Below are positions 55,881 to 64,000 of a stretch of DNA of 64,000 nt, one piece after another. The translations under genes and the position numbers were made by a program. The notes under the pieces were generated by a model. That model worked only from the letters and a program-made list of their open reading frames with translations, ran no database searches and had not been told where the DNA came from. This stretch comes from Paraburkholderia unamae (GTDB lineage Bacteria; Pseudomonadota; Gammaproteobacteria; Burkholderiales; Burkholderiaceae), in contig NZ_QLSU01000003.1 in the NCBI RefSeq assembly GCF_003268775.1, positions 124,001 to 188,000 of the forward strand. Reading direction: 5' to 3'. Position 1 is the first letter of the stretch. Each line of letters opens with the position of its first letter.

Positions 55881-56546
55881 ATGGCCCTTCCTTACGGCTT
55901 CGTCAAGGCGAAGATCGTTTCCGCACCGCAACTGAAGTCCACGCGGCGGCCCCATGAAGTGCAGTACCACCTGCACTTCGGCATCACCGTGAACGGCGCG
56001 CCGTGGGACATTGCCGTGAACGTGGGCACTACCGACGCCGACGATCTGCTCAAGTACAAGCTCGTCTTCGACTTCCGCCACAGCGTGCTCACCACACTCA
56101 AGAGCGCGTCGCCTGGATCGACGGACCTCACGGGCACCGACGCGCTGCCCGCGCTCGACTTCCTGCGCAGCGACTTCCTCGCCAAGACCGGCGCGTGGCG
56201 CAACAGCGACGTGATGGACGGCTCCGACCAGGTCGAGCCCGTCGCCTCGTTGCAGCGTCTCCTGTTGCGCGCGCAACAATCTTCGCTGGACGTGTACGTG
56301 TTCGGCCGCTTCTACAGCGAAGGCGACGGCGTACACGACGTCCACATGAATCAGGGATCGAGGGGCGAGTTCATTCACCGCGCGGGCGACGACTCGAACG
56401 ACCACAACGACATCTGGCAGGACGGCGCGCTGCTCGTCGATCTCGGCGAGCCCGAGTGGGCCCTGTATGCGGCGGCGTTCGACCAGCAATACGTGCCGAC
56501 CGACGATCTCGGCAACCCCGCGCCGGGTTCGCAACCAATCTCCTGA
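55881..56546 (+). CDS. DUF2278 family protein
   Basis: A 221-residue protein of the DUF2278 family. Visible are the opening MALPYGFVKAKIV, YHLHFGITVNG, the central HDVHMNQGSRGEFIHRAGDD and DHNDIWQDGALLV. The His/Asp-rich MNQG and HNDxWQDG motifs suggest a metal-binding fold of unknown activity. Cytoplasmic. The start ATG follows AAGGAG at good spacing. Convergent with the TonB receptor gene, with a terminator between. Confidence 0.85.
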   Translation: MALPYGFVKAKIVSAPQLKSTRRPHEVQYHLHFGITVNGAPWDIAVNVGTTDADDLLKYKLVFDFRHSVLTTLKSASPGSTDLTGTDALPALDFLRSDFLAKTGAWRNSDVMDGSDQVEPVASLQRLLLRAQQSSLDVYVFGRFYSEGDGVHDVHMNQGSRGEFIHRAGDDSNDHNDIWQDGALLVDLGEPEWALYAAAFDQQYVPTDDLGNPAPGSQPIS

Positions 56547-56554
56547 ACGCAAAA

Positions 56555-56585
56555 CGGGCGCATCCCGGTCAACGGAATGCGCCCG
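56555..56585 (-). terminator. terminator of the TonB receptor gene
   Basis: Stem CGGGCGCAT / ATGCGCCCG (9 bp) with a 13-base loop; on the minus strand it is followed by TTTTGC. It may also end the rightward DUF2278 transcript. Confidence 0.7.
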
Positions 56586-56620
56586 CTCGCGGCGCGGCTT
56601 ACGGCAAGCCGCTTGAACGC

Positions 56621-58828
56621 TTAGAAGTCGATCTTCGCGTTCAGGCTGACCGTGCGCGGATCGCCCGGCGCGATGTAGTCCGAGTACTGGAACATCCAGT
56701 AGCGGCGGTTCGTGATGTTGTCGATCGCCGCGCGCAGCGTGACATCGTGGCCGCCAATGCGCGTGAAGTAGTTCGCGCCGACGTTCATGAGCAGATAGCC
56801 GCCCGTCTGGAGATTGCCGGCCGGTCGCACTTCCGTGTTGCCCGTGAACTTCGCGTCGGCGGACAGTTGCAGGCCCGGCACGTACGGCATGTCATAGGTC
56901 ACGCGACCCGCCGCCACGAACTTCGGCGCGCCCGCCACGCGGTTGCCGTTGAAGGACTGGCCCTTCGCGTACCAGGTATCGAGCAGCGTGACGCTGCCCG
57001 CCACCTGCCAGCTACGGCCGAGGCGCACGCTGCCGCCCGCTTCGATCCCTTCGTAGATCGAATCGCCGTCCTGCACGTAGACGTTATCGCTATTGGCATA
57101 GGCCGCGCCGCGCTCGATGCGGAACAGCGCCGCCGTCGCGCTCCAGCGCTCGTGCTCGCTCTTGACGCCCAGCTCGTACTGGCGCGAGCGCAGCGGGCGC
57201 AGCAACGAGCCGCCGTTCGCGTACATGCTGTCCACGATCGCACCCTGCTCCAGCGCCTCGACGTAGCTCGCATAGAGCGTCGTGTTCGGCTCCAGCTTGT
57301 ACATGAGCGCGGCGGTCGGGGTGACCACGCCGTTCTGGCTGTACGCGGCGGTTTTCGCGCCCGTGGTTGAATAGGTGTTCTGACTATAGTTCGTGTAGCG
57401 CAGGCCCGCGAGCAGCGACCAGCGGCTCGTGATCTCCATGGTGTCGCTCACGAACGCCGACGTCTGCGTGATATCGCTCGCGCGGTACGTTTCGAGCCCG
57501 CTGCCCGAGTAATAGCGGAACGGATTCGGCTGATACAGGTTGCCGATGCCGAGCACGTTATAGACCGAGACCGACGAGTAGTCGTTGGTCTGATGCTGGT
57601 ACGCACCGCCAATCACGAGCTGGTGCGTGAACGGCCCGGTCTTCACCTTGCCTTCGAACATGCCCTGCCAGTAGATGTCCTGGTGGCCTTCGTCGCCGTT
57701 CCAGCGCGCGTCCTGGTAGTCGCCGGCCTGATTGAGCAGTGTGAGCGTGCTTTCGTTGCGGTCGCGCGCCGACTTGCTGTAGCTGCCCGAGGTCGTGAAC
57801 GACCAGTCGGGTGCGATCTGGTAGCGCACGCCCGCCGTGTAGAGTTGCAGGTTCGTGTTCAGATGCTGGTCGGTGCTGCCGAGCCAGTTGGTGCCGCCGC
57901 TGAGCACGGCGGGCAGGCTCGACGCCGTGTAGCTGCCCGTGTAGATCGCGGGCAGCTGGCCGCTGGAGCGGATCGTCTGGTAGAGCGCGTTGAACCACAC
58001 CTGGAGGTCGCGCGTGAGCTGGCCGTCGAGCGCAAGCGAAACCGAGTTGCGGTTGTAGTCGCCGGCGTTATAGGTCTTGCCCGCTTCCTTCGTATAGTTC
58101 AGGCGCGCGCCGAACATGTCGTCGGGGCCGAAGCGGCGGCTCAGGTCGACGTGCGTGCTCAACAGGCCGTCCATGCGATAACCCACGTCGAGACTCGTGA
58201 CAGGGTCCTTGCCCGGCCGCTTCGTCACGTAGTTGACGAGCCCGCCCGGCTGCGCGAAGCCATACATGAAGCCGCCCAGGCCCTTGAGCAGTTCGACGCG
58301 CTCCAGTTGTTCGTAGGGCATGGTGATGCCGTACGAAATGAACGGATTGCCGTCGATGCGAAAACCGTTCTGCCAGTCGATGGGCAGGCCGCGAATCGTG
58401 ATGTAGGTGGCCCAGGCGCTATAGGCGTTGCTGTTGTCGGTGACCGAGGCGTCGCCCGCGAACACGTCGCCGAGCTTGTAGACCTGGCGGTCGGCGAGAT
58501 CCTCACCCGTGACCACCGTGGTCGAGAACGGCGTGTCGAGCTGCGAGCGCGTGCCGAGCGCGCCGCTGTTCACCGGCGCGCTCAGGTTCAGCGGCGAGTT
58601 CGGCACCGTGCTCGCGCTCACGCTCACCGCGGGCAGCGCCTGGTCGGTGCCCGCGGCACCGTTGCCCGTGGCGCTCGTGTTCTGGGACGGCGTTTTCTGG
58701 GCCCCGCCGTCCTGCGTCGAGGTCTGGGCAACGGCGGCCTGGGCCGCCGCGAAAGTCAGCCAGGCGGCAATATGCAACGGGCGATGCAGCGTGCGGCGCG
58801 CGCGGCGCGCGGGTTCTCGATGGTTCAT
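56621..58828 (-). CDS. TonB-dependent siderophore receptor
   Basis: A 735-residue outer-membrane receptor. Signal peptide to about residue 35 (WLTFAAAQAAVAQ), a Gln/Thr/Asn-rich stretch, then a plug domain (about 85-215, LDTPFSTTVVTGEDLADRQ, LGGFMYGFAQPGGLVNYVTK) and a 22-strand barrel ending in Phe (SLNAKIDF). The plug motif and the RGLPIDWQNGFRIDGNP segment are those of ferrichrome/ferrioxamine-like receptors. It lacks an N-terminal signalling domain, so it is not of the FecA type. A Fur box stands just upstream, as expected for an iron-regulated receptor. No siderophore biosynthesis gene is nearby, so the ligand may be a foreign siderophore. Confidence 0.94.
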   Translation of the reverse strand: MNHREPARRARRTLHRPLHIAAWLTFAAAQAAVAQTSTQDGGAQKTPSQNTSATGNGAAGTDQALPAVSVSASTVPNSPLNLSAPVNSGALGTRSQLDTPFSTTVVTGEDLADRQVYKLGDVFAGDASVTDNSNAYSAWATYITIRGLPIDWQNGFRIDGNPFISYGITMPYEQLERVELLKGLGGFMYGFAQPGGLVNYVTKRPGKDPVTSLDVGYRMDGLLSTHVDLSRRFGPDDMFGARLNYTKEAGKTYNAGDYNRNSVSLALDGQLTRDLQVWFNALYQTIRSSGQLPAIYTGSYTASSLPAVLSGGTNWLGSTDQHLNTNLQLYTAGVRYQIAPDWSFTTSGSYSKSARDRNESTLTLLNQAGDYQDARWNGDEGHQDIYWQGMFEGKVKTGPFTHQLVIGGAYQHQTNDYSSVSVYNVLGIGNLYQPNPFRYYSGSGLETYRASDITQTSAFVSDTMEITSRWSLLAGLRYTNYSQNTYSTTGAKTAAYSQNGVVTPTAALMYKLEPNTTLYASYVEALEQGAIVDSMYANGGSLLRPLRSRQYELGVKSEHERWSATAALFRIERGAAYANSDNVYVQDGDSIYEGIEAGGSVRLGRSWQVAGSVTLLDTWYAKGQSFNGNRVAGAPKFVAAGRVTYDMPYVPGLQLSADAKFTGNTEVRPAGNLQTGGYLLMNVGANYFTRIGGHDVTLRAAIDNITNRRYWMFQYSDYIAPGDPRTVSLNAKIDF

Positions 58829-58863
58829 GTCGTTTTGGGAAGGGTCGTCTCGCGGAATTTCTC

Positions 58864-58882
58864 AATGAGAAGCATTCTCATT
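58864..58882. promoter_or_regulatory. Fur box
   Basis: AATGAGAAGCATTCTCATT, a perfect 8-bp palindrome around three bases, close to the Fur consensus of Burkholderia (AATGAGAATNATTCTCATT). It lies 36 bases upstream of the TonB receptor start codon. Confidence 0.85.
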
Positions 58883-59101
58883 TTCACTCAGCGCGCGATA
58901 TTAACAAACCCTTACGACATTTCCTAGGGCTTACGGCGGCATTCGTCTTTCCTGACGGATTTTTGCGGAATTTGGTGAGAAACGGACGGAAGAGATGTAG
59001 TTTTGTCTTTCTTGGTCGCAAAAATGCAGAAATGATCGGAGACGGACACCAACAGCACGCCCTCGCCCCCACCGCCCTGCCTCTACGACCCAGCCGCGCC
59101 C

Positions 59102-59992
59102 CTACGCCGCCCGCCGCGCCCGCATCACGTTCCCAGCGGCGTCCCCCGCCATCGACTCGCGCACACAGCGCGCAAACTCCTGCGCCGCCGGCTGAACCGT
59201 CGCAGGCAAGCGCAGACAGATCGCGAACGGCGGCAACGCGGGCAAGCCATACGCTTGCGGCGCGAGCGTCTCCAGATCGGCCGGCACGGTCGAGACAAGC
59301 CACGTCGTGATCGCAAGCCCCGCGCGCACCGTGGCGGCGGTCGCCTCGATATTGCCGCTCTCGAACACCGTGCGCCACGCAATGCCCGCGTCCGCGAGCG
59401 CCCCGAGCACCACCGGCCGGAACGCGCAACGTTCGTCCACCATCGAAAGCGGCAGCGGCCGTTTCTGCCACGCGTCGCTGTCGCGCCCGTTCACCCACAC
59501 CAGCGGCTCGATGCGAACCACTTCGCCCTGGGCTTCGCTCGCGATGGATTCGACCAGCGACACGTCCACGCGGCCGCTATTGACCGCCTCGCTCAGTTCC
59601 GGCGACGCGCCGCACACGAGCGAAATCTCGACGTGAGGATGCGCCTCGGCGAACGCCTTCATCGCGGGCGCGAGCGGCGTCACGAGGTCGTAGGGCACGC
59701 CCACGCGCAGGCTGCCATGCAGCGGGCGGCCGGTCATGTCGGCCCAGATTTCGTCGTTCAACTTCAGCAGTTGGCGCGCTTTCACGAGAAACTGCTCGCC
59801 ATGACGCGACAGTTCCAGCTTGCGCGCCTTGCGCACGAACAGCAGGCAATCGAGCAGGTCTTCAAGCCGTTTCACCTGCTGGCTCACGGCGCCCTGGGTC
59901 ATGTGCAGCCGATTCGCGGCAACCGTCATGCTGCCGCTTTCGGCGACGGCGACAAAGGTCCGGATCAGGTCGAGGTCGAAGTTTCGGGTCAT
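59102..59992 (-). CDS. LysR-family regulator
   Basis: A 296-residue LysR regulator. Winged helix (AESGSMTVAANRLH, MTQGAVSQQVKRLEDLL) followed by an effector domain. It is divergent from a LysE-type exporter with about 100 bases between, which fits a regulator controlling the exporter. The start MTRNFDLDL was chosen; the ATG upstream in the same frame has no good site. Confidence 0.9.
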   Translation of the reverse strand: MTRNFDLDLIRTFVAVAESGSMTVAANRLHMTQGAVSQQVKRLEDLLDCLLFVRKARKLELSRHGEQFLVKARQLLKLNDEIWADMTGRPLHGSLRVGVPYDLVTPLAPAMKAFAEAHPHVEISLVCGASPELSEAVNSGRVDVSLVESIASEAQGEVVRIEPLVWVNGRDSDAWQKRPLPLSMVDERCAFRPVVLGALADAGIAWRTVFESGNIEATAATVRAGLAITTWLVSTVPADLETLAPQAYGLPALPPFAICLRLPATVQPAAQEFARCVRESMAGDAAGNVMRARRAA

Positions 59993-60093
59993 CGACACAT
60001 TATGCAACGTAATGGATCGCATCAAGATTATTGCCTTTGATGATGCATTGGCGATCCGTACAGTGCAAAGATCATTCACGCGGACCTGCACCG

Positions 60094-60684
60094 ATGACCT
60101 CGATCCTCCCGCTTCTGCTGTTCGTCGCCGTCGCGACCATCACGCCCGGCGGCGCGACCACGCTCGCCACCGCTTCCGGCGCGCGCTTCGGTTTCGCTCG
60201 CTCGATGCCGCTGATGCTCGGCATCGCCATCGGCCTCGCCTTGCTCGCCGCCGTCGCCGCGCTCGGGCTTGGCGGCCTGCTGCTCGCGCTGCCGTCGCTG
60301 CAAACGGCCGTGAAAGCGCTTGGCTCGGCGTATCTGCTGTGGCTGGCGTGGCGCATCGCGCGCAGCGGGCCGCCCAACGCAAGCGCGGGCCCCGCACGGC
60401 CGGTTACGCTCGTCAACGGCCTGCTGCTCCTGTGGCTGAACCCCAAAAGCTGGGCGATGACGGTGGGCGCGGCCGCCTCGTTCGCGTTGCTTGCCAGCAG
60501 TCCGAACCGGCTCGCGTTGCTGCTTGGCGCGACATTCGGCGTGGCCGCGTGCGCTTCGCTTGCGCTGTGGTGCGCGCTCGGCGTGCTGTTCGCCCGGCTC
60601 TTTCGCACGCCGCGCCACTGGCGCATGCTCAATCTCGCGATGGGCGTTCTGCTCGCCGCTTCCATCATTCCAACCTGGAGATAA
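60094..60684 (+). CDS. LysE/RhtB-family exporter
   Basis: A 196-residue inner-membrane protein of about six helices in the LysE (RhtB) family. Diagnostic are ITPGGATTLATASGARFG, the family's PGP-like loop, and LLLWLNPKSWAMTVG with the conserved Asn-Pro. Members export amino acids or related metabolites. The start MTSILPLLL lies about 100 bases from the divergent LysR start. The cupin gene begins two bases after its stop codon. Confidence 0.92.
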   Translation: MTSILPLLLFVAVATITPGGATTLATASGARFGFARSMPLMLGIAIGLALLAAVAALGLGGLLLALPSLQTAVKALGSAYLLWLAWRIARSGPPNASAGPARPVTLVNGLLLLWLNPKSWAMTVGAAASFALLASSPNRLALLLGATFGVAACASLALWCALGVLFARLFRTPRHWRMLNLAMGVLLAASIIPTWR

Positions 60685-60686
60685 GG

Positions 60687-61079
60687 ATGCCTGATTATCC
60701 GTTTGCCGATTCATTCGACCTTGAAGCCGCGTTCGCCGAGGTGTCCGAATACTGGTCGCCGAAAGTCGTCGCCCAGGTCAACGATCAATACGTGAAGATC
60801 GCCAAGGTGCGCGGTCAACTCGTGTGGCACGATCACGCGCACGAGGACGAACTGTTCTTCGTCGTGCGCGGACATCTGAAGATCCAGTACGAGGGCGGGC
60901 GCGTCGTCGATCTGCCCGCGGGTTCGATGCACGTGGTACGGCGCGGCACCCTGCACAACCCCGTTGCCGACGAAGAATGCTGGCTCGTGCTGATCGAGCC
61001 CGTGCAGACGAAGCACACGGGTGATGTGGACTCGCCGTTGACGAAGACCATCGAGGAGCAGTTAAGCGGGACGCGTTGA
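60687..61079 (+). CDS. cupin-domain protein
   Basis: A 130-residue single cupin. Metal-ligand set HDHAHEDE (H48, H50, E55) and H90 in GTLHNPV. Small cupins of this kind are isomerases, dioxygenases or binding proteins; the family has no common activity. It begins immediately after the LysE stop codon (ATAAGGATG), so both are one unit. Confidence 0.88.
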   Translation: MPDYPFADSFDLEAAFAEVSEYWSPKVVAQVNDQYVKIAKVRGQLVWHDHAHEDELFFVVRGHLKIQYEGGRVVDLPAGSMHVVRRGTLHNPVADEECWLVLIEPVQTKHTGDVDSPLTKTIEEQLSGTR

Positions 61080-61240
61080 ATCCGGTATTCACAGCGCCTG
61101 TAGATTTTCGCCTCAACCGTCAAGAACGTGATACGCACCGCATAACGCGGCGCGCGTGCCCGGTTGTGCCTGGCCACGTTCGAGCGGCCCGAAACGGCTT
61201 CTATGACATGATCGGCGCGTCCTGCAACCGGAACGCGACC

Positions 61241-62356
61241 ATGCCCCGTCTGCCCCACGCTCTTGCCTGTCTGAAAGCCGGCGCGATCGCCGCCTCGCTC
61301 GCACTCGCGGCCGCGCCGCTCGCCATTTCCCCCGCCGATGCCTGCACGCGCACGCTCTATGTCGGCGACAGCGGTCTGGTCATCACGGGGCGTTCAATGG
61401 ACTGGTCCGAGGACATGCGCTCGAACCTGTGGGTGTTTCCGGCCGGCATCGAGCGCACGGGCAACGCGGGGCCGCGCTCGCCGCGCTGGCGCTCGAAGTA
61501 TGGGAGCGTCGTGGTCTCGGGCTACGACATCGGCAGCGTGGACGGCATGAACGAGCGCGGCCTCGTCGCCAATGCGCTTTACCTGGCCGAGACCGATTAC
61601 GGCAAGCCCGATTCGGGCCATCCACCGCTGTCCATCAGCCTGTGGGCGCAATACGTACTCGATAACTTCGCCACGGTTGGCGAAGCCGTGGCCGCGCTCG
61701 GCCGCGACCCGTTCCAGATCATTGCGCCGCCGCTGCCCGACGGCAAGCCGATCTCGATCCACCTCTCGCTTTCGGACTCGCAAGGCGACTCGGCGATTCT
61801 CGAATACATCGACGGCAAGCTTGTCATCATGCACGACAAGGCCTATAAGGTGATGACGAATTCGCCGATCTACCCCGAGCAGCTCGCACTCGATACGTAC
61901 TGGAAAGGCGTGGGCGGCCTCGCGTTCCTGCCCGGCACGAATCGCGCGGCCGACCGCTTCGTGCGCGCCTCGTTCCTGCTCGACGCGATTCCCAAGAAGC
62001 CCGATCCGGCCTATATGGCGGGCGTGCCGCAGCAAAATCCCGCTTACCAGGCGGTGGCGAGCGTGATGAGCCTCATGCGCTCGGTGAGCGTGCCGCTCGG
62101 CATCACCACGCCCAACATGCCGAATCTTTCGTCCACGATCTGGCGCACGGTCGCGGACCAGACCGATCTCGTCTACTACTTCGACTCCGCCACGCGCCCC
62201 GACACTTTCTGGATCTCGCTGCGCAAGCTCGACCTCAAGCCAGGCGCCCCCGTGATGAAGCTCACCATCGACTCGGGCCAGGTTTATTCGGGCGAGGTGT
62301 CGGGCAATTTCGTGGCCACGCCGTCGTTCAAGTTCATGCCCGCGCCCGCGCCTTGA
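61241..62356 (+). CDS. penicillin-V-acylase/choloylglycine-hydrolase family enzyme
   Basis: A 371-residue secreted Ntn hydrolase. The signal peptide (ALALAAAPLAISPADA) is followed directly by the nucleophile C35 in ADACTRTLY, so signal cleavage would expose the catalytic N-terminal cysteine. Conserved family elements include ITGRSMDW with Arg and Asp, and SVDGMNERGLVANAL. In Gram-negative bacteria such enzymes hydrolyse penicillin V, bile acids or N-acyl-homoserine lactones. The substrate here is unknown. The second in-frame ATG was chosen; the first extends the leader by 11 unrelated residues. Convergent with the glyoxalase gene. Confidence 0.9.
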   Translation: MPRLPHALACLKAGAIAASLALAAAPLAISPADACTRTLYVGDSGLVITGRSMDWSEDMRSNLWVFPAGIERTGNAGPRSPRWRSKYGSVVVSGYDIGSVDGMNERGLVANALYLAETDYGKPDSGHPPLSISLWAQYVLDNFATVGEAVAALGRDPFQIIAPPLPDGKPISIHLSLSDSQGDSAILEYIDGKLVIMHDKAYKVMTNSPIYPEQLALDTYWKGVGGLAFLPGTNRAADRFVRASFLLDAIPKKPDPAYMAGVPQQNPAYQAVASVMSLMRSVSVPLGITTPNMPNLSSTIWRTVADQTDLVYYFDSATRPDTFWISLRKLDLKPGAPVMKLTIDSGQVYSGEVSGNFVATPSFKFMPAPAP

Positions 62357-62395
62357 GCGCGATGACCTTCCCGCTCGCCCCGCAAGCGCCCGCGC

Positions 62396-62821
62396 TCATT
62401 TCGCAAACAGCTGGCCGATGTCCTTGAACGCCTTGAATTCGAGCGCATTGCCGCAGGGGTCGAGCAGGAACATCGTTGCCTGTTCGCCCACCTGGCCCTG
62501 AAAACGCACGTACGGTTCGATCACGAACTGCACGCCGAAGGTTTTCAGGCGCTCGGCCAGCGCCTCCCACTCGCTCCATCCCAGCACGACGCCGAAATGC
62601 GGCACGGGCACGTCGTGGCCGTCCACGGGGTTCGTGTGGGCGTGCTCCTGCGAGGCCGTTTTCGGATGCTCGTGAATCACGAGCTGATGGCCGAAGAAGT
62701 CGAAATCGACCCACTGCGCGCTGGAGCGCCCTTCAGCGAGGCCGAACACGCGGCCGTAGAAGTCGCGCGCGGCGGGCAGATCGAAAACGGGAATCGCGAG
62801 GTGAAACGGCGACAGCGACAT
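62396..62821 (-). CDS. glyoxalase/VOC-fold protein
   Basis: A 141-residue vicinal-oxygen-chelate protein. Two beta-alpha-beta3 modules are visible: [19 protein letters not shown] and [19 protein letters not shown]. Candidate metal residues are H7, the His of [11 protein letters not shown]93 and the Glu in [12 protein letters not shown] proteins include glyoxalases, dioxygenases and fosfomycin-type resistance proteins; a specific activity is not shown. Divergent from the LysR gene. The ATG MSLSPF was chosen to give the normal fold start. Confidence 0.88.
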   Translation of the reverse strand: MSLSPFHLAIPVFDLPAARDFYGRVFGLAEGRSSAQWVDFDFFGHQLVIHEHPKTASQEHAHTNPVDGHDVPVPHFGVVLGWSEWEALAERLKTFGVQFVIEPYVRFQGQVGEQATMFLLDPCGNALEFKAFKDIGQLFAK

Positions 62822-62938
62822 GGCAAGTCTCCTGTGTACTGTGTGCTGTGTATGGGGAACGGTTGCGGCAATGGTAGACACACTCAAGCAAAAACAAAAT
62901 CAATATATAATTTTCCGACACACAAATTATTTTGATGA

Positions 62939-63829
62939 ATGATACGCGAGCTCAAAACCCTCGTTGCGGTGGCGGAGCAAGGCACCTTCGCGGCGGCGGG
63001 GCAAAAGATCGGCTTGACCCAGGCGGCCGTGAGCGCGCAAATGCAACGGCTCGAGGCGGAGCTGGGCTTCGCGCTGTTCGACCGTGAGGGCCGCGCCGCG
63101 CGCCTGAACGCCATGGGCCAGCAGATCCTCGCGCAGGCCCAGGAGGTGATCCGCCTCTACGAGAACCTGAGTTCGAGCGCGGCCGGGCCCGCGGCCACGG
63201 GGCGCGTGACGCTCGGCGCCATCGCCTCCGTGCAGCGCGCGGTGTTGCCGGCGGCGCTGGCCGAATTCCATCGCCGCTGCGCGGGCTGCCGCACGCGCGT
63301 GATTCCGGGGCTCTCCATGGAGTTGATCCATCTCGTGGACGCGGGCGAGATCGACATGGCCGCCATCATCCGTCCACCGTTCGCACTGCAAAGCGATTTG
63401 CGCTGGACCTCGCTCGCGCGCGAGCCGTTCCGGCTGATCGCGCCGCGCCACGTGAAAGGCGGCGACTGGGCCACGCTGCTGGCGAGCCAGCCCTTTATCC
63501 GCTACGATCGGGCCTCGTTTGGCGGGCGCCAGGTGGACCGCTTTCTGCGCCGCATGCATTGCACCGTGCAGGACGTGAGCGAGCTGGACGAGCTGGAAGC
63601 CATCGTCGAACTGGTGGCGAACGGCGTGGGTGTCGCGCTGGTGCCGCAAACCGTGGCGTGGCGGCGTTGGCCCGCGAAGGTCCGTGCGCTCGATCTCGGG
63701 CAGCACACGTTTCATCGTGACATCGGCCTCGTGCATCGCGCGCCGGGCACGCTGGGAGAGCCGGCGCGCCTCTTGATCCAGCTAATCGAATCGTGCGCCC
63801 GCGAGCAGCTTGCGGGCGCGCCGCAATGA
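62939..63829 (+). CDS. LysR-family regulator
   Basis: A 296-residue LysR regulator. Winged helix (VAEQGTFAAAGQKIGLTQ, AAVSAQMQRLEAELG) and an effector domain. It is divergent from the VOC gene with about 120 AT-rich bases between, and just upstream of a hydrolase gene in the same direction. Either could be its target. Confidence 0.9.
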   Translation: MIRELKTLVAVAEQGTFAAAGQKIGLTQAAVSAQMQRLEAELGFALFDREGRAARLNAMGQQILAQAQEVIRLYENLSSSAAGPAATGRVTLGAIASVQRAVLPAALAEFHRRCAGCRTRVIPGLSMELIHLVDAGEIDMAAIIRPPFALQSDLRWTSLAREPFRLIAPRHVKGGDWATLLASQPFIRYDRASFGGRQVDRFLRRMHCTVQDVSELDELEAIVELVANGVGVALVPQTVAWRRWPAKVRALDLGQHTFHRDIGLVHRAPGTLGEPARLLIQLIESCAREQLAGAPQ

Positions 63830-63866
63830 ATCCGCCCTCCCCTGTCCCCACGCTGGAGCAACAGAC

Positions 63867-64000
63867 TTGAGCACTCCCGAACAACTGCTTTTCCTGCCCG
63901 GCGCATCGGGCAACAAGGCTTTCTGGCAACCGCTGTCCGAACGCCTCGCCACGCGCGCGGCGCGCGAGTTCGTGGGCTATCCGGGCTTTGGAGGCGAACC
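63867..64000 (+). CDS. alpha/beta hydrolase, N-terminal part (runs off the window)
   Basis: First 44 codons of a hydrolase: after the TTG start, STPEQLLFLPGASGNKAFWQ, and then REFVGYPGFGG. The LLFLPGASGNKAFW segment is the oxyanion-hole region of an alpha/beta hydrolase. The start is TTG, with no ATG nearby. The gene is cut by the window end. Confidence 0.7.
   Translation, partial: MSTPEQLLFLPGASGNKAFWQPLSERLATRAAREFVGYPGFGGE

Overview
The window looks like chromosomal DNA from a Burkholderiaceae bacterium (Paraburkholderia, Caballeronia or Burkholderia type). It is very GC-rich and gene-dense. It has two trimeric porins whose mature ends begin AQSSVTLYG, many LysR regulators paired with small catabolic operons, and a VgrG island. 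Genus is an inference; there is no rRNA, tRNA, CRISPR array or insertion sequence in the window.

Layout. (1) 0.1-0.9 kb: an FNR-type oxygen regulator. (2) 1.2-16.4 kb: a catabolic regulon with a FadR/FCD-type GntR regulator, two plant-type [2Fe-2S] ferredoxins, an unrecognised 103-residue protein, an alpha/beta hydrolase, an ornithine-cyclodeaminase-family dehydrogenase, a TerC protein, a large permease, a ferredoxin-fused flavin reductase, a GlcG/HbpS protein, an aldehyde dehydrogenase, a heme-oxygenase-like diiron protein, a porin, an MFS transporter and an amidase. Six 13-bp sites resembling GTATAC-N-GTATAC lie in front of its transcription units, which suggests one regulator controls scattered operons. 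(3) 16.5-20 kb: bacterial NHEJ genes (ligD, ku). (4) 20.1-26.4 kb: a hybrid sensor kinase, a decayed MocR-type regulator, a small secreted protein and a CSS-EAL phosphodiesterase. (5) 26.7-35 kb: an MFS transporter, a second porin, and a LysR/EthD-like/MHS transporter/DUF2848/amidase cluster. (6) 35.2-38.7 kb: VgrG followed by a short reading frame and an Asp-box protein, possibly one broken gene. (7) 39.4-50.6 kb: a guanidine-assimilation operon behind a guanidine-I (ykkC) riboswitch: UAAP1, UAAP2, a biotin-dependent carboxylase, allophanate hydrolase and an ABC importer. (8) 51-55.8 kb: MFS transporter, CoA-transferase, HMG-CoA-lyase-type lyase and a divergent LysR. (9) 55.9-64 kb: DUF2278, a Fur-boxed TonB siderophore receptor, LysR/LysE/cupin, a penicillin-V-acylase-like enzyme, a glyoxalase-fold protein, another LysR and the start of a hydrolase.

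How the parts work together. In region 2 the reductase and ferredoxins look like a dedicated electron supply for the diiron protein. The aldehyde dehydrogenase, amidase, hydrolase and OCD-family enzyme would process its nitrogen-containing substrate or products, and the porin and MFS would import it. The substrate is unknown; this is the most promising undescribed system in the window. In region 7 the importer would bring in guanidine, which is carboxylated, deiminated to allophanate by UAAP1/UAAP2 and hydrolysed to ammonia and CO2, with expression switched on by guanidine.
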